This document shows positions 34,506 through 42,953 of a stretch of DNA of 64,000 nucleotides, piece after piece. Position 1 is the stretch's first letter. Each line of letters begins with the position of its first letter. The notes beneath the pieces were generated by a model. It ran no database searches. It saw nothing but the letters and a program-made list of their open reading frames with translations, and had not been told where the DNA came from. The DNA comes from Streptantibioticus cattleyicolor NRRL 8057 = DSM 46488 (GTDB lineage: Bacteria > Actinomycetota > Actinomycetes > Streptomycetales > Streptomycetaceae): positions 2,170,001-2,234,000 of the forward strand of contig NC_017586.1 of assembly GCF_000240165.1 (NCBI RefSeq). Reading direction: 5' to 3'. The position numbers and the translations under genes were made by a program.

Positions 34506-35144
34506 TCAGGTGAGCGCCTCGGGCCGCGGGCAGGAGGGCTCGAAGTCGGCGACCGCCCGCAACGTGTCGGCCAGCAGCCGGGCCAGCAGCGCCCCGACCG
34601 TGCCACGGTCCGGCTCCCGGTCGCGCAGCCAGTCCAGGGTGAGCCCCTCCACGCACGACATCCAGCCGATCAGCGCCAGCCGGGCCAGCGGCGGCACCTC
34701 GGCGCGCCCCCAGGCGCCCTCGGCGATGGCGGCCAGGATCCGGTCCCGTACCCGGTCCCGGATGGCGTGCACCTCGGCGTCGGAGCCGACGCCGCCGGTG
34801 ACGATGGCGCGGTAGGCGGCCTGGTGGTGCTCGGCGTAGCGCAGGTAGCCGTCGATGGTGCGGCGCAGCCGGTCGGCCGGGGTAAGGCCGCCGGTCTCCT
34901 CGGCGCGGGCGACGAGGTCGGCCACCGAGTCCTCGATGATCGCCAGGTAGTAGCCGCGTTTGCTGGCGAAGTAGTAGTAGATCAGCCCCTTGGCGACGTC
35001 CGCGTGGCGGGCGATGTCGTCCATGGACAGCGCGTCGTAGGACGTGTCGGCGAACAACTTCCGCCCGATGGCGATCAGTTCGGCGCGGCGGGCGCGGTAC
35101 CGCGCGGAGTCCGGGCGCCCACCGGCCCGTTGACTAATGTTCAA
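34506..35144 (-). CDS. TetR-family transcriptional regulator
   Basis: A 212-residue protein if it starts at TTG 35144; another TTG at 35162 is possible. The N-terminal HTH spans about residues 18-65 (LIAIGRKLFADTSYDALSM, DIARHADVAKGLIYYYFASK), typical of TetR. The rest is the helical ligand-binding domain, including DRVRDRILAAIAEGAWGRAEVP. It is divergent from the DUF6230-DUF6114 pair and upstream of the surface operon on the same strand, so either could be its target. A TTGA-N7-TCAA palindrome overlaps its start. Confidence 0.85.
   Translation of the reverse strand: MNISQRAGGRPDSARYRARRAELIAIGRKLFADTSYDALSMDDIARHADVAKGLIYYYFASKRGYYLAIIEDSVADLVARAEETGGLTPADRLRRTIDGYLRYAEHHQAAYRAIVTGGVGSDAEVHAIRDRVRDRILAAIAEGAWGRAEVPPLARLALIGWMSCVEGLTLDWLRDREPDRGTVGALLARLLADTLRAVADFEPSCPRPEALT
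35130..35144. promoter_or_regulatory. TTGA-N7-TCAA palindrome, candidate TetR operator
   Basis: TTGACTAATGTTCAA at 35130-35144 is an imperfect palindrome with 4-bp perfect arms and is AT-rich compared with its surroundings. It overlaps the proposed TetR start and lies about 90 bp before the divergent DUF6230 gene. TTGACT could also be a -35 box for the rightward genes. Confidence 0.4.
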
Positions 35145-35233
35145 AACGGCGCCACTCTCCAAGTGTCGCGGGTCACAGGCCCGCAGTATGGACCACCCCC
35201 TGCGCGTCCGTCTGCCCCAGGGAGGTACCTTCC

Positions 35234-35881
35234 GTGAGCACCGCGCCCCCCTCTCGTCCCGCCCCCTCAGGCCCCCCTCCGGCGCCGCCCGGCGAGGGCC
35301 GCACCGCGTGGCGCCGGGCCGCGCCGCCGGCCATGGCCGCCGTCACCGCGGTCGGCGCCATGGCGATCGCGATGGCACACGGCGCGCTGGCCGCCTCCTT
35401 CGCCGTCTCCGGCACCAGCTTCCAGGTCTCCTCCGGCCGGCTGACCAGCGCCGGGCTGGCCTCCTACGTCGCCACCGACCACGCCACCGACGGCTCCGGC
35501 CACCCGGTGGCCCTGCTCGGCCTCGGCCGGGCCGTCCTCAGCGACATCTGCCAGGCGGTGACGGTCAAAACCCCGGTCGGCGATGTCGTCTTCAAGCTCA
35601 CCGCGGGCGGCCGGGCCGGCCAGGTCACCGCCGACCGGCTCGTCATCGACGGCTCCGACCTGGTGGGCGACGCCTACTTCGGCACCGCGCAGATCGGGCG
35701 GGACGCCTCCGCCCTCGACCAGGTGCCCGGGGTGCACGGCAAGGCCGGCGACTTCGGCCTTCAGGCGGGGCGGATCAGCGTGGCCGGGGTGCGGTCGCAC
35801 GCGTGGTCGGCCACCGGCGGCGACTTCCGGCTCAAGGGGCTCAGGCTCGACGTCTCGCTGGACGGCCGGCGGTGCTTCTGA
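35234..35881 (+). CDS. DUF6230 family membrane-anchored protein
   Basis: This 215-residue protein starts at GTG 35234 after CAGGGAGG. A Pro-rich cytoplasmic stretch precedes one helix at about residues 32-54 (AAPPAMAAVTAVGAMAIAM). The rest is an extracytoplasmic beta-rich domain containing FAVSGTSFQVSSGRL, KTPVGDVVFKLTAGG and LVGDAYFGTAQIGRDASAL. This pattern is that of the Streptomyces DUF6230 family, which has no established function as far as I know. It overlaps the DUF6114 gene by 10 bp, a pairing seen widely in Streptomyces. Confidence 0.8.
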   Translation: MSTAPPSRPAPSGPPPAPPGEGRTAWRRAAPPAMAAVTAVGAMAIAMAHGALAASFAVSGTSFQVSSGRLTSAGLASYVATDHATDGSGHPVALLGLGRAVLSDICQAVTVKTPVGDVVFKLTAGGRAGQVTADRLVIDGSDLVGDAYFGTAQIGRDASALDQVPGVHGKAGDFGLQAGRISVAGVRSHAWSATGGDFRLKGLRLDVSLDGRRCF

Positions 35882-36789
35882 CCGCCGGGGCCCGACCCGG
35901 TGCCGGTGCGGCGCGGGCCCGGCTGCGCGCCTGGCGCCGTACCCGCCCGTTCTGGGCCGGGCTGCTGCTGGTGCTGGCCGGGGCGGAGCTGCCGCTGGCC
36001 CCGCTCGCCCCGTTGCCGGTGCTGGTGAGCCTGGGGGTGGGCGGGCTGGCCGCGCTCGGCATCGGGGCGGCGCTGGTGGTGGCCGGGCTCTTCCTGTGGT
36101 TCGCCCCGCACGCCCGGCACTACGTGGCGGTCAACGCGCTGATCCTGTCGGTGGTCTCGTTCGCCGCCACCAACCTGGGCGGCTTCGGGGCCGGGATGGC
36201 GCTGGGTGTGGCGGGCGGCGCGATGGGGTTCGCCTGGACGCCCGGGCCGCGCGGACCATCGCGTACGGCGCGGCGGCGGGGCCGTACCCTCGCGGTCGCG
36301 GTGCCGTTGCTGCTGCTCGCGGTGGCGGTGCCGGCGCGGGGCCCGAAAGCCGCGGCGTCGCCCGCCCGGTACGCCCCGGTGCCGGCGCCGGTCACCGCGC
36401 CGGTGGTGACCACGACCCGGTTCGCGCCGGACGGCTTCACCGTCGCCGGGATCACCGAGGTGGTCACGGCGGCCGGGCCGCGCAAGGTGATGGTGCTGCG
36501 GATGCGGGCCGCGTCGCTGACCGACTACCGCCTCACCACCCGCGACCCCGGTCCCCGACTGGCGCTCGGCGCGCGGTCGTTGCGGCTGACCGGGGCGGTG
36601 ACGCTCTACCTGACCCGGTTCAGCGGTTGTCTGGAGGGCGTGGTCTGTCTGACGTTCACCCCGGAGCGGCTGCCGGTGCCGCCGCTGGTGCCGCCGTTCG
36701 TCTACCTGACCCGGGTCTGCGCCGAGCAGGCGCTGGTGACCTCGGACGCCATCAGCGCCGACGGGCTCACGCTGCGTACCCCCGGATGA
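35872..36789 (+). CDS. DUF6114 family multi-helix membrane protein
   Basis: This 305-residue protein appears to start at GTG 35872, overlapping the DUF6230 gene by 10 bp. About four N-terminal helices (about residues 26-48, 50-72, 78-98, 100-120) carry WAGLLLVLAGAELPLAPLAP and VNALILSVVSFAATNLGGFG, the DUF6114 core. A further helix near 137-153 leads to a periplasmic C-terminal region of about 140 residues with a pair of Cys in SGCLEGVVCLTF. Most DUF6114 proteins are shorter, so this C-terminal extension is notable. It is followed by a terminator with a GGAA loop. Confidence 0.78.
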   Translation: MLLTAGARPGAGAARARLRAWRRTRPFWAGLLLVLAGAELPLAPLAPLPVLVSLGVGGLAALGIGAALVVAGLFLWFAPHARHYVAVNALILSVVSFAATNLGGFGAGMALGVAGGAMGFAWTPGPRGPSRTARRRGRTLAVAVPLLLLAVAVPARGPKAAASPARYAPVPAPVTAPVVTTTRFAPDGFTVAGITEVVTAAGPRKVMVLRMRAASLTDYRLTTRDPGPRLALGARSLRLTGAVTLYLTRFSGCLEGVVCLTFTPERLPVPPLVPPFVYLTRVCAEQALVTSDAISADGLTLRTPG

Positions 36790-36796
36790 CGCGCCG

Positions 36797-36820
36797 CCCC
36801 GGCCGGGGAACCGGCCGGGG
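36797..36820. terminator. Bidirectional terminator with GGAA loop
   Basis: CCCCGGCCGG (36797-36806) and CCGGCCGGGG (36811-36820) form a perfect 10-bp stem around GGAA, between the convergent DUF6114 and anti-sigma genes. Confidence 0.75.
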
Positions 36821-36825
36821 CCGGG

Positions 36826-37320
36826 TCAGCCCGGCCAGGCCAGCTCCGCCCAGACGGTCTTGCCCGGCATCCGCTCGGCCCGCCGCACGCCCCAGTCGAG
36901 GCAGAGCCGCTGCACGATGAACATCCCGTGGCCGCCGGGGCGCCCGGCGCGGTGCGGGGTGCGCGGCGCCGGATCGCCGGTGCCGCCGTCGGTGACCTCC
37001 AGCCGCAGCAGCTTCGGGGCGCCGTGCAGCCGCAGCTCCTGGGGGCCGCCGCCGTGCAGGCAGGCGTTGGTGACCAGCTCGGAGACGACCAGCAGGATGT
37101 CCTCCGCGCTGGCCCGGCGGTCGGCGCTGGTGGCGGGAAGCCACCCCCAGTCGTGCAGCGCCTGCCGCGTGAAGTCGCGGGCCAGCGGTACCACCCCGCT
37201 GGCATCGGCGAGGGTGAGCGTACGCACCTGGTACCCGGACGGCGCGACGACGCCCGAGTCGTCCGGGCCGCCGTGGTCCCGCCCACGGTCGTCCGGCGCG
37301 AAGGGCCGGGTGGTGCTCAT
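36826..37320 (-). CDS. prsI: Anti-sigma factor kinase, PrsI/RsbW-like
   Basis: This 164-residue protein starts at ATG 37320. After a charged N-terminal tail of about 30 residues it is a GHKL ATPase: LLVVSELVTNACLHGGG at about residues 76-92 is the N box (Asn85), LEVTDGGTGDP the G1 box and RPGGHGMFIVQRL the G2 box. In partner switching such proteins bind a SigB-type sigma factor and release it when an unphosphorylated STAS protein binds instead. The STAS gene lies immediately upstream on the same strand and the sigma gene is divergent, matching S. coelicolor prsI-arsI-sigI as I remember it. Confidence 0.85.
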   Translation of the reverse strand: MSTTRPFAPDDRGRDHGGPDDSGVVAPSGYQVRTLTLADASGVVPLARDFTRQALHDWGWLPATSADRRASAEDILLVVSELVTNACLHGGGPQELRLHGAPKLLRLEVTDGGTGDPAPRTPHRAGRPGGHGMFIVQRLCLDWGVRRAERMPGKTVWAELAWPG

Positions 37321-37462
37321 CAGCGCTTCACCTCACCGATGTCCGACAGTTCGAGGAGTCTTCTGCCCGACGACGCCCGGGCAAACACCCATGGGTTCCC
37401 CTGGGTGGCGGGGCGTCCTCGGGGCCGGCCGGCGGTTCACCGGCCGGTACGACGGCAGGGCG

Positions 37463-37831
37463 TCATCCGGCCAGCGCCTCGGCCAGAGTGTCGTGCACGG
37501 TGAAGACGGCTTCCGCCCCGGTGATCTCGAAGACCCGGGCGACCACCGGCCGCAGTCCGGCGAGGTGGACTCCGCCGCCGGCGGCCTCGGCCTTCAGCCG
37601 GGCGCCCAACAGCACGTTCAGGCCGGTGGAGTCGCAGAACTCCAGCTTGGAGCAGTCCACCACGAGCTTGGTGCACCCCTCGTCCACGCTGCGTTCCATC
37701 GGCTCCCGGAGGAGCTCGGCCGTGTGATGGTCGAGCTCACCGGCGGGCGTGAAGATCGCACAATGCCCCTGCTGCTGCACGGCGACACTGAGACGGTCCC
37801 GGCCGGTCGTGCCGACCACCCCGCGGTCCAT
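37463..37831 (-). CDS. arsI: Anti-sigma factor antagonist (STAS), ArsI/RsbV-like
   Basis: This 122-residue protein starts at ATG 37831 behind AGGAGG. It is a single STAS domain: CAIFTPAGELDHHTAELL, KLVVDCSKLEFCDSTGLNVLL, with Ser68 as the probable phosphorylation site, and VFEITGAEAVFTVHDTL. When unphosphorylated it should sequester the anti-sigma kinase and free the sigma factor. It is 142 bp upstream of the kinase gene, and a phosphatase partner is not in the window. The name follows the S. coelicolor locus, by synteny from memory. Confidence 0.87.
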   Translation of the reverse strand: MDRGVVGTTGRDRLSVAVQQQGHCAIFTPAGELDHHTAELLREPMERSVDEGCTKLVVDCSKLEFCDSTGLNVLLGARLKAEAAGGGVHLAGLRPVVARVFEITGAEAVFTVHDTLAEALAG

Positions 37832-38102
37832 GCGGTTCCTCCTGGTTGGCCTGGTGACTGCGCCTTGAAACCTTACGCCGTTCGTGGTGCTCACGGTAGC
37901 CGGACCGGGTGAGCGCGCGGCGTGTCGGACCCCCTCGGAACCCCCGCGAGCCCTTGCGACCTCTTCACACCGAACTTGCACCGGCGCACTGTGAAGGGGT
38001 AGGGCTGGAGGGGAGATGTCCGTACACGGCCGGTTGGGAGGCGCCGCAGGGAGCACGCTGCCGGTGACGGCAGCCAGTGATACCGGCCTGAGGGAGGAGA
38101 TC

Positions 38103-39014
38103 ATGGCACCCCAGCTCGACGCAGAAACGCTTCGGGAGCAGAGCGGAGACGCGGGCTCCGAGGAGGTGTACGAGGCGTCGACGAACCCGCCCGCCGACGG
38201 GTCGGCGCGGATCCCGGAACTTCCGGAGATCCCGCCGTTCGACGAGGTGGGACCGCTGGACGCGCGGGCCCTGTCCAAGACGCTCTTCCGGCGTCTGGAG
38301 ACCCTGGAGGAGGGCACCCACGAACACGCGTACGTCCGGAACACGCTGGTGGAGCTGAACCTGGCCCTGGTCAAGTTCGCCGCCTCCCGCTTCCGGTCGC
38401 GCAGCGAGCCGATGGAGGACATCGTCCAGGTGGGCACCATCGGTCTCATCAAGGCGATCGACCGGTTCGAACTGAGCCGCGGTGTGGAGTTCCCCACTTT
38501 CGCGATGCCGACGATCATCGGCGAGATCAAGCGGTTCTTCCGCGACACCAGCTGGTCGGTACGGGTGCCGCGGCGCCTGCAGGAGCTCCGGCTCGACCTG
38601 GCCAAGGCCGGTGACGAGCTGGCCCAGAAGCTGGACCGGGCGCCCACCGTGGCGGAGCTGGCCGACCGGCTCGGGCTCAGCTGCGAAGAGGTCATCGAGG
38701 GCATGGCGGCCAGCAACGCCTACACCGCCAGCTCGCTGGACGCCCAGCCGGAGGAGGACGACTCCGAGGGCGCGCTGGCCGACCGGATCGGGTACGAGGA
38801 CCACGGTCTGGAAGGCATCGAGTACGTGGAGTCGCTCAAGCCGCTGATCGCCGAACTCCCGCCGCGCGACCGCAAGATCCTCTCGCTGCGCTTCGTGGGA
38901 AACCTCACCCAGTCCGAGATCGGTGAGGAGCTGGGCATCTCGCAGATGCACGTCTCCCGGCTGCTGTCGCGGACGCTGACCAAGCTGCGCCGCGGCCTGC
39001 TCACCGAGGAGTGA
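38103..39014 (+). CDS. sigI: SigB/SigF-family RNA polymerase sigma factor (SigI-like)
   Basis: This 303-residue protein starts at ATG 38103 with GGGAGGAG just upstream; the frame stays open to 38016, but that lacks support. After an acidic N-terminal extension of about 50 residues come region 2 (NLALVKFAASRFRSR, EDIVQVGTIGLIKAIDRFE, FPTFAMPTIIGEIKRFFRD), region 3 (PRRLQELRLDLAKAGDELAQ) and region 4 (LPPRDRKILSLRF, LTQSEIGEELGISQMHVSRL). This is the SigB/SigF/SigG group of stress and sporulation factors. The adjacent STAS and kinase genes should control its activity after translation. It ends in a strong terminator. Confidence 0.93.
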   Translation: MAPQLDAETLREQSGDAGSEEVYEASTNPPADGSARIPELPEIPPFDEVGPLDARALSKTLFRRLETLEEGTHEHAYVRNTLVELNLALVKFAASRFRSRSEPMEDIVQVGTIGLIKAIDRFELSRGVEFPTFAMPTIIGEIKRFFRDTSWSVRVPRRLQELRLDLAKAGDELAQKLDRAPTVAELADRLGLSCEEVIEGMAASNAYTASSLDAQPEEDDSEGALADRIGYEDHGLEGIEYVESLKPLIAELPPRDRKILSLRFVGNLTQSEIGEELGISQMHVSRLLSRTLTKLRRGLLTEE

Positions 39015-39026
39015 GCGCGAGCCGTT

Positions 39027-39067
39027 GACGAGGAGGGCCGGACCCGGCGGGTCCGGCCCTCCTCGTC
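39027..39067. terminator. Strong hairpin after the sigma factor gene
   Basis: GACGAGGAGGGCCGGACC (39027-39044) pairs perfectly with its complement ending at 39067, around CGGC-G. It separates the convergent sigma and hutI genes. Confidence 0.85.
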
Positions 39068-39082
39068 ATGGCACCGAGCGGG

Positions 39083-40249
39083 TCACACCACGCGCGCCCC
39101 GGCCCGCCAGACGGCGCGCACCAGCGGCACCCCGGGCCGGTAGGCCAGGTGCACGTGGGAGGGGGCGTCCAGCAGGACGAGGTCGGCGCGGGCGCCGGGC
39201 CGGAGCCGGCCGATGTCGGTGCGGCGCAGCGCGGCGGCGCCGCCCGCGGTGGCCGCGTGGACCGCCTCGTCGGGTGTCATGCCCATCTCCCGTACCGCCA
39301 GCGCCACGCAGAACGGCATGGAGCTGGTGAACGACGACCCGGGGTTGCAGTCGGTGGACAGGGCGACGGTGACCCCGGCGTCCAGCAGTCGGCGCGCGTC
39401 GGGGTAGCGGGAGCGGGTGGAGAACTCGGCGCCGGGCAGCAGGGTGGCCACGGTACGGCCGCCGGCCAGCGCGTCGACGTCGGCGTCGGTCAGGTGGGTG
39501 CAGTGGTCGGCGGAGGCCGCGTCGAGCTCCACGGCGAGCTGGACGCCGGGGCCGGGGCCGAGCTGGTTGGCGTGGACCCGGGGCACCAGTCCGCGGTCGC
39601 GGCCGGCGGTGAGGATGGCCCGGGCCTGGTCGCCGTCGAAGGCGCCGCGCTCGCAGAAGACGTCCACCCAGCGGGCGTGCGGGGCGCAGGCGTCCAGCAT
39701 GGCGCCGGTGACCAGCGCCACGTATCCGGCCGGGTCGTCGGCGTACTCGTCCGGGACGATGTGGGCGCCGAGGAAGGTGACCTCGTCGGTGTGGCGGGCG
39801 GCGACGCGCAGCGCGCGGGCCTCGTCGGCCACGGTGAGCCCGTAGCCGGACTTGGTCTCGATGGTGGTGGTGCCCTGGCGCAGCGCCTCGGCGGTGTAGC
39901 GGGCCACGGCGGCGTCGAGTTCGGCGTCGGTGGCGGCCCGGGTGGCGGCGACGGTGGTGCGGATGCCGCCCGCGGAGTAGGCGCGGCCCTCCATGCGGGC
40001 GTTGAACTCGGCGGTGCGGTCGCCGGCGAAGACCAGGTGGGAGTGGGAGTCGACGAACCCGGGAAGCACCGCCCGCCCCTCGGCGTCGAGGTGACTGTCG
40101 GTGGCGGGTGCTTGACTGGTCGTACCGATCCAGACGACGCGATCGCCGTCGATGACGACGGCCGCGTCCTCGACGAGCCCGAGCGGGCCCCGGCCGAGGG
40201 AGGGGTCGTTGGTGACCAGGGTGGCGATGTTGCTGATGAGGGTGGTCAT
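39083..40249 (-). CDS. hutI: Imidazolonepropionase HutI
   Basis: This 388-residue protein starts at ATG 40249, with GAAGGAG 12 bases upstream. It is an amidohydrolase-superfamily barrel: [16 protein letters not shown] carries the first metal His pair, [13 protein letters not shown] follows, later metal ligands lie in [11 protein letters not shown] and RVHANQLG, and [15 protein letters not shown] contains the catalytic Asp. It hydrolyses 4-imidazolone-5-propanoate to N-formimidoyl-L-glutamate in histidine degradation. It is the last gene of the hut operon here, 38 bp after hutF. Confidence 0.95.
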   Translation of the reverse strand: MTTLISNIATLVTNDPSLGRGPLGLVEDAAVVIDGDRVVWIGTTSQAPATDSHLDAEGRAVLPGFVDSHSHLVFAGDRTAEFNARMEGRAYSAGGIRTTVAATRAATDAELDAAVARYTAEALRQGTTTIETKSGYGLTVADEARALRVAARHTDEVTFLGAHIVPDEYADDPAGYVALVTGAMLDACAPHARWVDVFCERGAFDGDQARAILTAGRDRGLVPRVHANQLGPGPGVQLAVELDAASADHCTHLTDADVDALAGGRTVATLLPGAEFSTRSRYPDARRLLDAGVTVALSTDCNPGSSFTSSMPFCVALAVREMGMTPDEAVHAATAGGAAALRRTDIGRLRPGARADLVLLDAPSHVHLAYRPGVPLVRAVWRAGARVV

Positions 40250-40287
40250 CGTGGTGGTGCTCTCCTTCGGGGGCGGCCCGCCGGGGG

Positions 40288-41688
40288 TCAGGTGCGCTCG
40301 TGCAGGGCGCCGATCGCCCCGGCGAGCGCCGCGGGCACGTCCGGGACGAGCTGGTGGTGGCCGTCGCGCACGATGTGGCGGCCGGCCACCACGGTGTGGC
40401 GCACGTCGGCCGCGGTGGCGGCGAATACCGCGGTCTCGGCGGCGAAGCGGGGCGCGGGTCCGGCGGTGCGCACCGAGTCCAGGGCGATCGTGGTGAGGTC
40501 GGCGAGGGCGCCGGCCTCGATGCGGCCGGCGTCGGTCCAGCCGAGGCAGGCGTGGCCGTCCTCGGTGGCGGCGCGCAGCAGCGCGGCGGCGGTCCAGTGG
40601 CCGCGGGTGCGGCTGCGCAGCCGTTCGTCCAGCTCCATGGCGCGGGCCTCCTCCAGCAGGTCCACCACCGCGTGGCTGTCGCTGCCCAGGCTCAACGGGG
40701 CGCCGGCGGCGGCCAGTTCGGGGGCCGGGCCGATGCCGTCGGCCAGGTCGCGTTCGGTGGTGGGGCACATGCACACGGTGGTGCCGGCGCCGCCGAGCAG
40801 CGTGATGTCCTCGCCGGTCAGATGGGTGGCGTGGACGGCGGTGGTGCGCGGGCCGAGCACCCCGTGGTCGGCGAGGAGCCGGGTGGGGGTGCGGCCGTGC
40901 GCCGCCTGGCAGGCGTCGTTCTCGGCGGTCTGCTCGGACAGGTGGACGTGGAGCGGCGCGGCGCGTTCCCCGGCCCAGCGGGCCACGGTGGCCAACTGGT
41001 CGGCGGGGACCGCCCGCACCGAGTGGATCGCGGCGCCGACCTTGGCGTGGCCGCCGCCCTTGAGCCCGTCCGCGCGCACCGCCCACGCCTCGGCGTCGCC
41101 GTCGCTGAACCGCAGCTGTCCGGGCTGCGGCGGGGTGCCGAAGCCGGCCGACAGGTAGCAGGTGTCCAGCAGCGTGATGCGGATCCCGGCCTCGGCGGCG
41201 GCGGCGATCAGCGCCTCGCCCATGGCGTTGGGCTCGGCGTAGGGGGTGCCGTCGGGCTGGTGGTGCAGGTAGTGGAACTCGCCGACGCAGGAGATGCCGG
41301 CCAGCGCCATCTCGGCGTAGACGGCACGGGCGAGGGCGAAGTAGCTGTCGGGGGTGAGTTTCCGGGCGACGGAGTACATGACCTCGCGCCAGGTCCAGAA
41401 GGTATCCGGCGCGCGCAGCACGCCTTCCGCCGCGGCGTGTCCCCGCGCGAGCGGGGGTGTTCCGGTCCCGGATCCCACCTGTACGGTGCCGCGCAGGGCG
41501 CGGTGGAAGGCGTGGCTGTGGGCGTTGGCCAGCCCGGGGATGGTCAGTCCGCGCAGCGTGGTGGCGCCGGGCGGCGGGGCGGGCGTGCCGGTGCGCACGG
41601 CCGTGATCCGCCCGTCGGCGGTCTCCACGGTGACCCCGGCCTCCACCGTGCCGGCGAGCCAGGCGTACTCGGCCCAGTAGGTGGTCAC
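40288..41688 (-). CDS. hutF: Formimidoylglutamate deiminase HutF
   Basis: This 466-residue protein starts at GTG 41688, overlapping the preceding stop as GTGA. It is an amidohydrolase: [15 protein letters not shown] holds metal-binding His residues, [17 protein letters not shown] is a HutF hallmark, then [23 protein letters not shown] and [15 protein letters not shown], which supplies the catalytic Asp and metal ligand. It deaminates N-formimidoyl-L-glutamate to N-formyl-L-glutamate and ammonia. This identifies the deiminase route of histidine breakdown, which then needs a deformylase; the adjacent M20 enzyme is the candidate. Confidence 0.92.
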   Translation of the reverse strand: MTTYWAEYAWLAGTVEAGVTVETADGRITAVRTGTPAPPPGATTLRGLTIPGLANAHSHAFHRALRGTVQVGSGTGTPPLARGHAAAEGVLRAPDTFWTWREVMYSVARKLTPDSYFALARAVYAEMALAGISCVGEFHYLHHQPDGTPYAEPNAMGEALIAAAAEAGIRITLLDTCYLSAGFGTPPQPGQLRFSDGDAEAWAVRADGLKGGGHAKVGAAIHSVRAVPADQLATVARWAGERAAPLHVHLSEQTAENDACQAAHGRTPTRLLADHGVLGPRTTAVHATHLTGEDITLLGGAGTTVCMCPTTERDLADGIGPAPELAAAGAPLSLGSDSHAVVDLLEEARAMELDERLRSRTRGHWTAAALLRAATEDGHACLGWTDAGRIEAGALADLTTIALDSVRTAGPAPRFAAETAVFAATAADVRHTVVAGRHIVRDGHHQLVPDVPAALAGAIGALHERT

Positions 41689-42953
41689 TGGCACGCGAGG
41701 CCCTCCAGTACGTCGGCGAGTGCGGTGACCCCGGCCCGGCAGTCGTCCTCGGCGGCGTGCTCGGCCGGGGAGTGGGAGACGCCGGTGGGGTTGCGCACGA
41801 AGAGCATGGCGGTGGGGACGGCGGCGGAGAGGATGCCGGCGTCGTGGCCGGCCCCGGTGGGCAGCACGGGCACCGGGCGGCCATCGGTGCCGAGGCGGGC
41901 GGCGAGCCGGTCGCGCAGCGCGTGGTCGAACTCGACGACGGGGGTGAACGATTCGCGGGTGACGCTCACCCGGACCCCGTCGCGGGTGCCGCGTTCGGCC
42001 GCGGCGCGTTCGATCTCGGTGACCACGGCGGCCAGCGTCTCCTCGTCGGCGGCACGGGAGTCGAGCCAGCCGCGGACCAGGGAGGGGATGGCGTTGACGC
42101 CGTTGGGTTCCACGGCCACCTTGCCGAAGGTGGCCAGCGCGCCGGCCAGCCGGGCCTTCTTGCGGGCGGCGAGCACGGTGTTGGCGTAGGTGAGCATCGG
42201 GTCGTGGCGGTCGTCGAGCCGGGTGGTGCCGGCGTGGTTGGCCTCGCCGTGGAAGTCGAACCGCCAGCGGCCGTGCGGCCAGATCGCGGAGGCGACGCCC
42301 ACCGGCGCGCCGGCCAGGTCGAGCGCCCGGCCCTGCTCGACGTGGAGTTCGACGAACGCGCCGACGCGGGCGAGGCGTTCGGGGTCGGCGCCGATCGCCT
42401 CCGGGTCGCATCCGGCGTCGGCCATGGCCCGGGTCAGGGTGACCCCGTCGGCGTCGCGCAGCGCGGCGGCCTGCTCGGGGGTGAGCACGCCGGCGGTGAG
42501 CCGGGAGCCGACGCAGGCCACGCCGAAGCGGGCGCCCTCCTCGTCGCCGAAGTTGACGACGGCCAGCGGGCGGATCGGGGTGCGTCCGCGGGAGCGCAGT
42601 TCGTCGAGGGCGGCGAAGGCGGCGACCACGCCGAGCGGTCCGTCGAAGGCGCCGCCGTCCGGCACCGAGTCCAGGTGGGAGCCGGTCACCACGGCGTCGC
42701 CGGCCGAGGGGTCGCCCAGCCAGGCCCACTGGTTGCCGTTGCGGTCGGTCTCGTAGGCCAGGCCGCGGGCGGTGGCCTGGTCGCGGAACCAGGCCCGGCA
42801 GTCGGCGTCGGCGCCGGTCCAGGCGTAGCGGCGGTAGCCGCCGGAGCCGGCGTGGCGGCCGATCGGCAGCAGTTCGCGCCACATGCGCAGGAAGGGGTCG
42901 CCGGAGGGCGGGGGCGGGGCGGTGGTGCCGGCGGCCGGGCCGGCGGCGGTCAC
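41685..42953 (-). CDS. M20-family amidohydrolase (annotated as allantoate amidohydrolase), candidate N-formylglutamate deformylase
   Basis: This 422-residue protein starts at GTG 42953, overlapping hutU as GTGA, and overlaps hutF at its other end. It is an M20 dizinc amidohydrolase of the N-carbamoyl-amino-acid/allantoate type: [20 protein letters not shown] gives the first zinc His and Asp, [11 protein letters not shown] the catalytic Glu pair, [13 protein letters not shown] another ligand, and [21 protein letters not shown] the last His. Families of this type remove N-carbamoyl or N-formyl groups. Its position between hutU and hutF, with no hutG in sight, suggests it deformylates N-formylglutamate to glutamate. 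That function is inferred. Confidence 0.85.
   Translation of the reverse strand: MTAAGPAAGTTAPPPPSGDPFLRMWRELLPIGRHAGSGGYRRYAWTGADADCRAWFRDQATARGLAYETDRNGNQWAWLGDPSAGDAVVTGSHLDSVPDGGAFDGPLGVVAAFAALDELRSRGRTPIRPLAVVNFGDEEGARFGVACVGSRLTAGVLTPEQAAALRDADGVTLTRAMADAGCDPEAIGADPERLARVGAFVELHVEQGRALDLAGAPVGVASAIWPHGRWRFDFHGEANHAGTTRLDDRHDPMLTYANTVLAARKKARLAGALATFGKVAVEPNGVNAIPSLVRGWLDSRAADEETLAAVVTEIERAAAERGTRDGVRVSVTRESFTPVVEFDHALRDRLAARLGTDGRPVPVLPTGAGHDAGILSAAVPTAMLFVRNPTGVSHSPAEHAAEDDCRAGVTALADVLEGLACQ

Noticed and set aside
39068-41158. Long open frame opposite hutI and hutF on the plus strand
   Set aside because: Antisense shadow of two well-identified hut genes; the translation is Gly/Ala/Val repetitive and lacks any domain.
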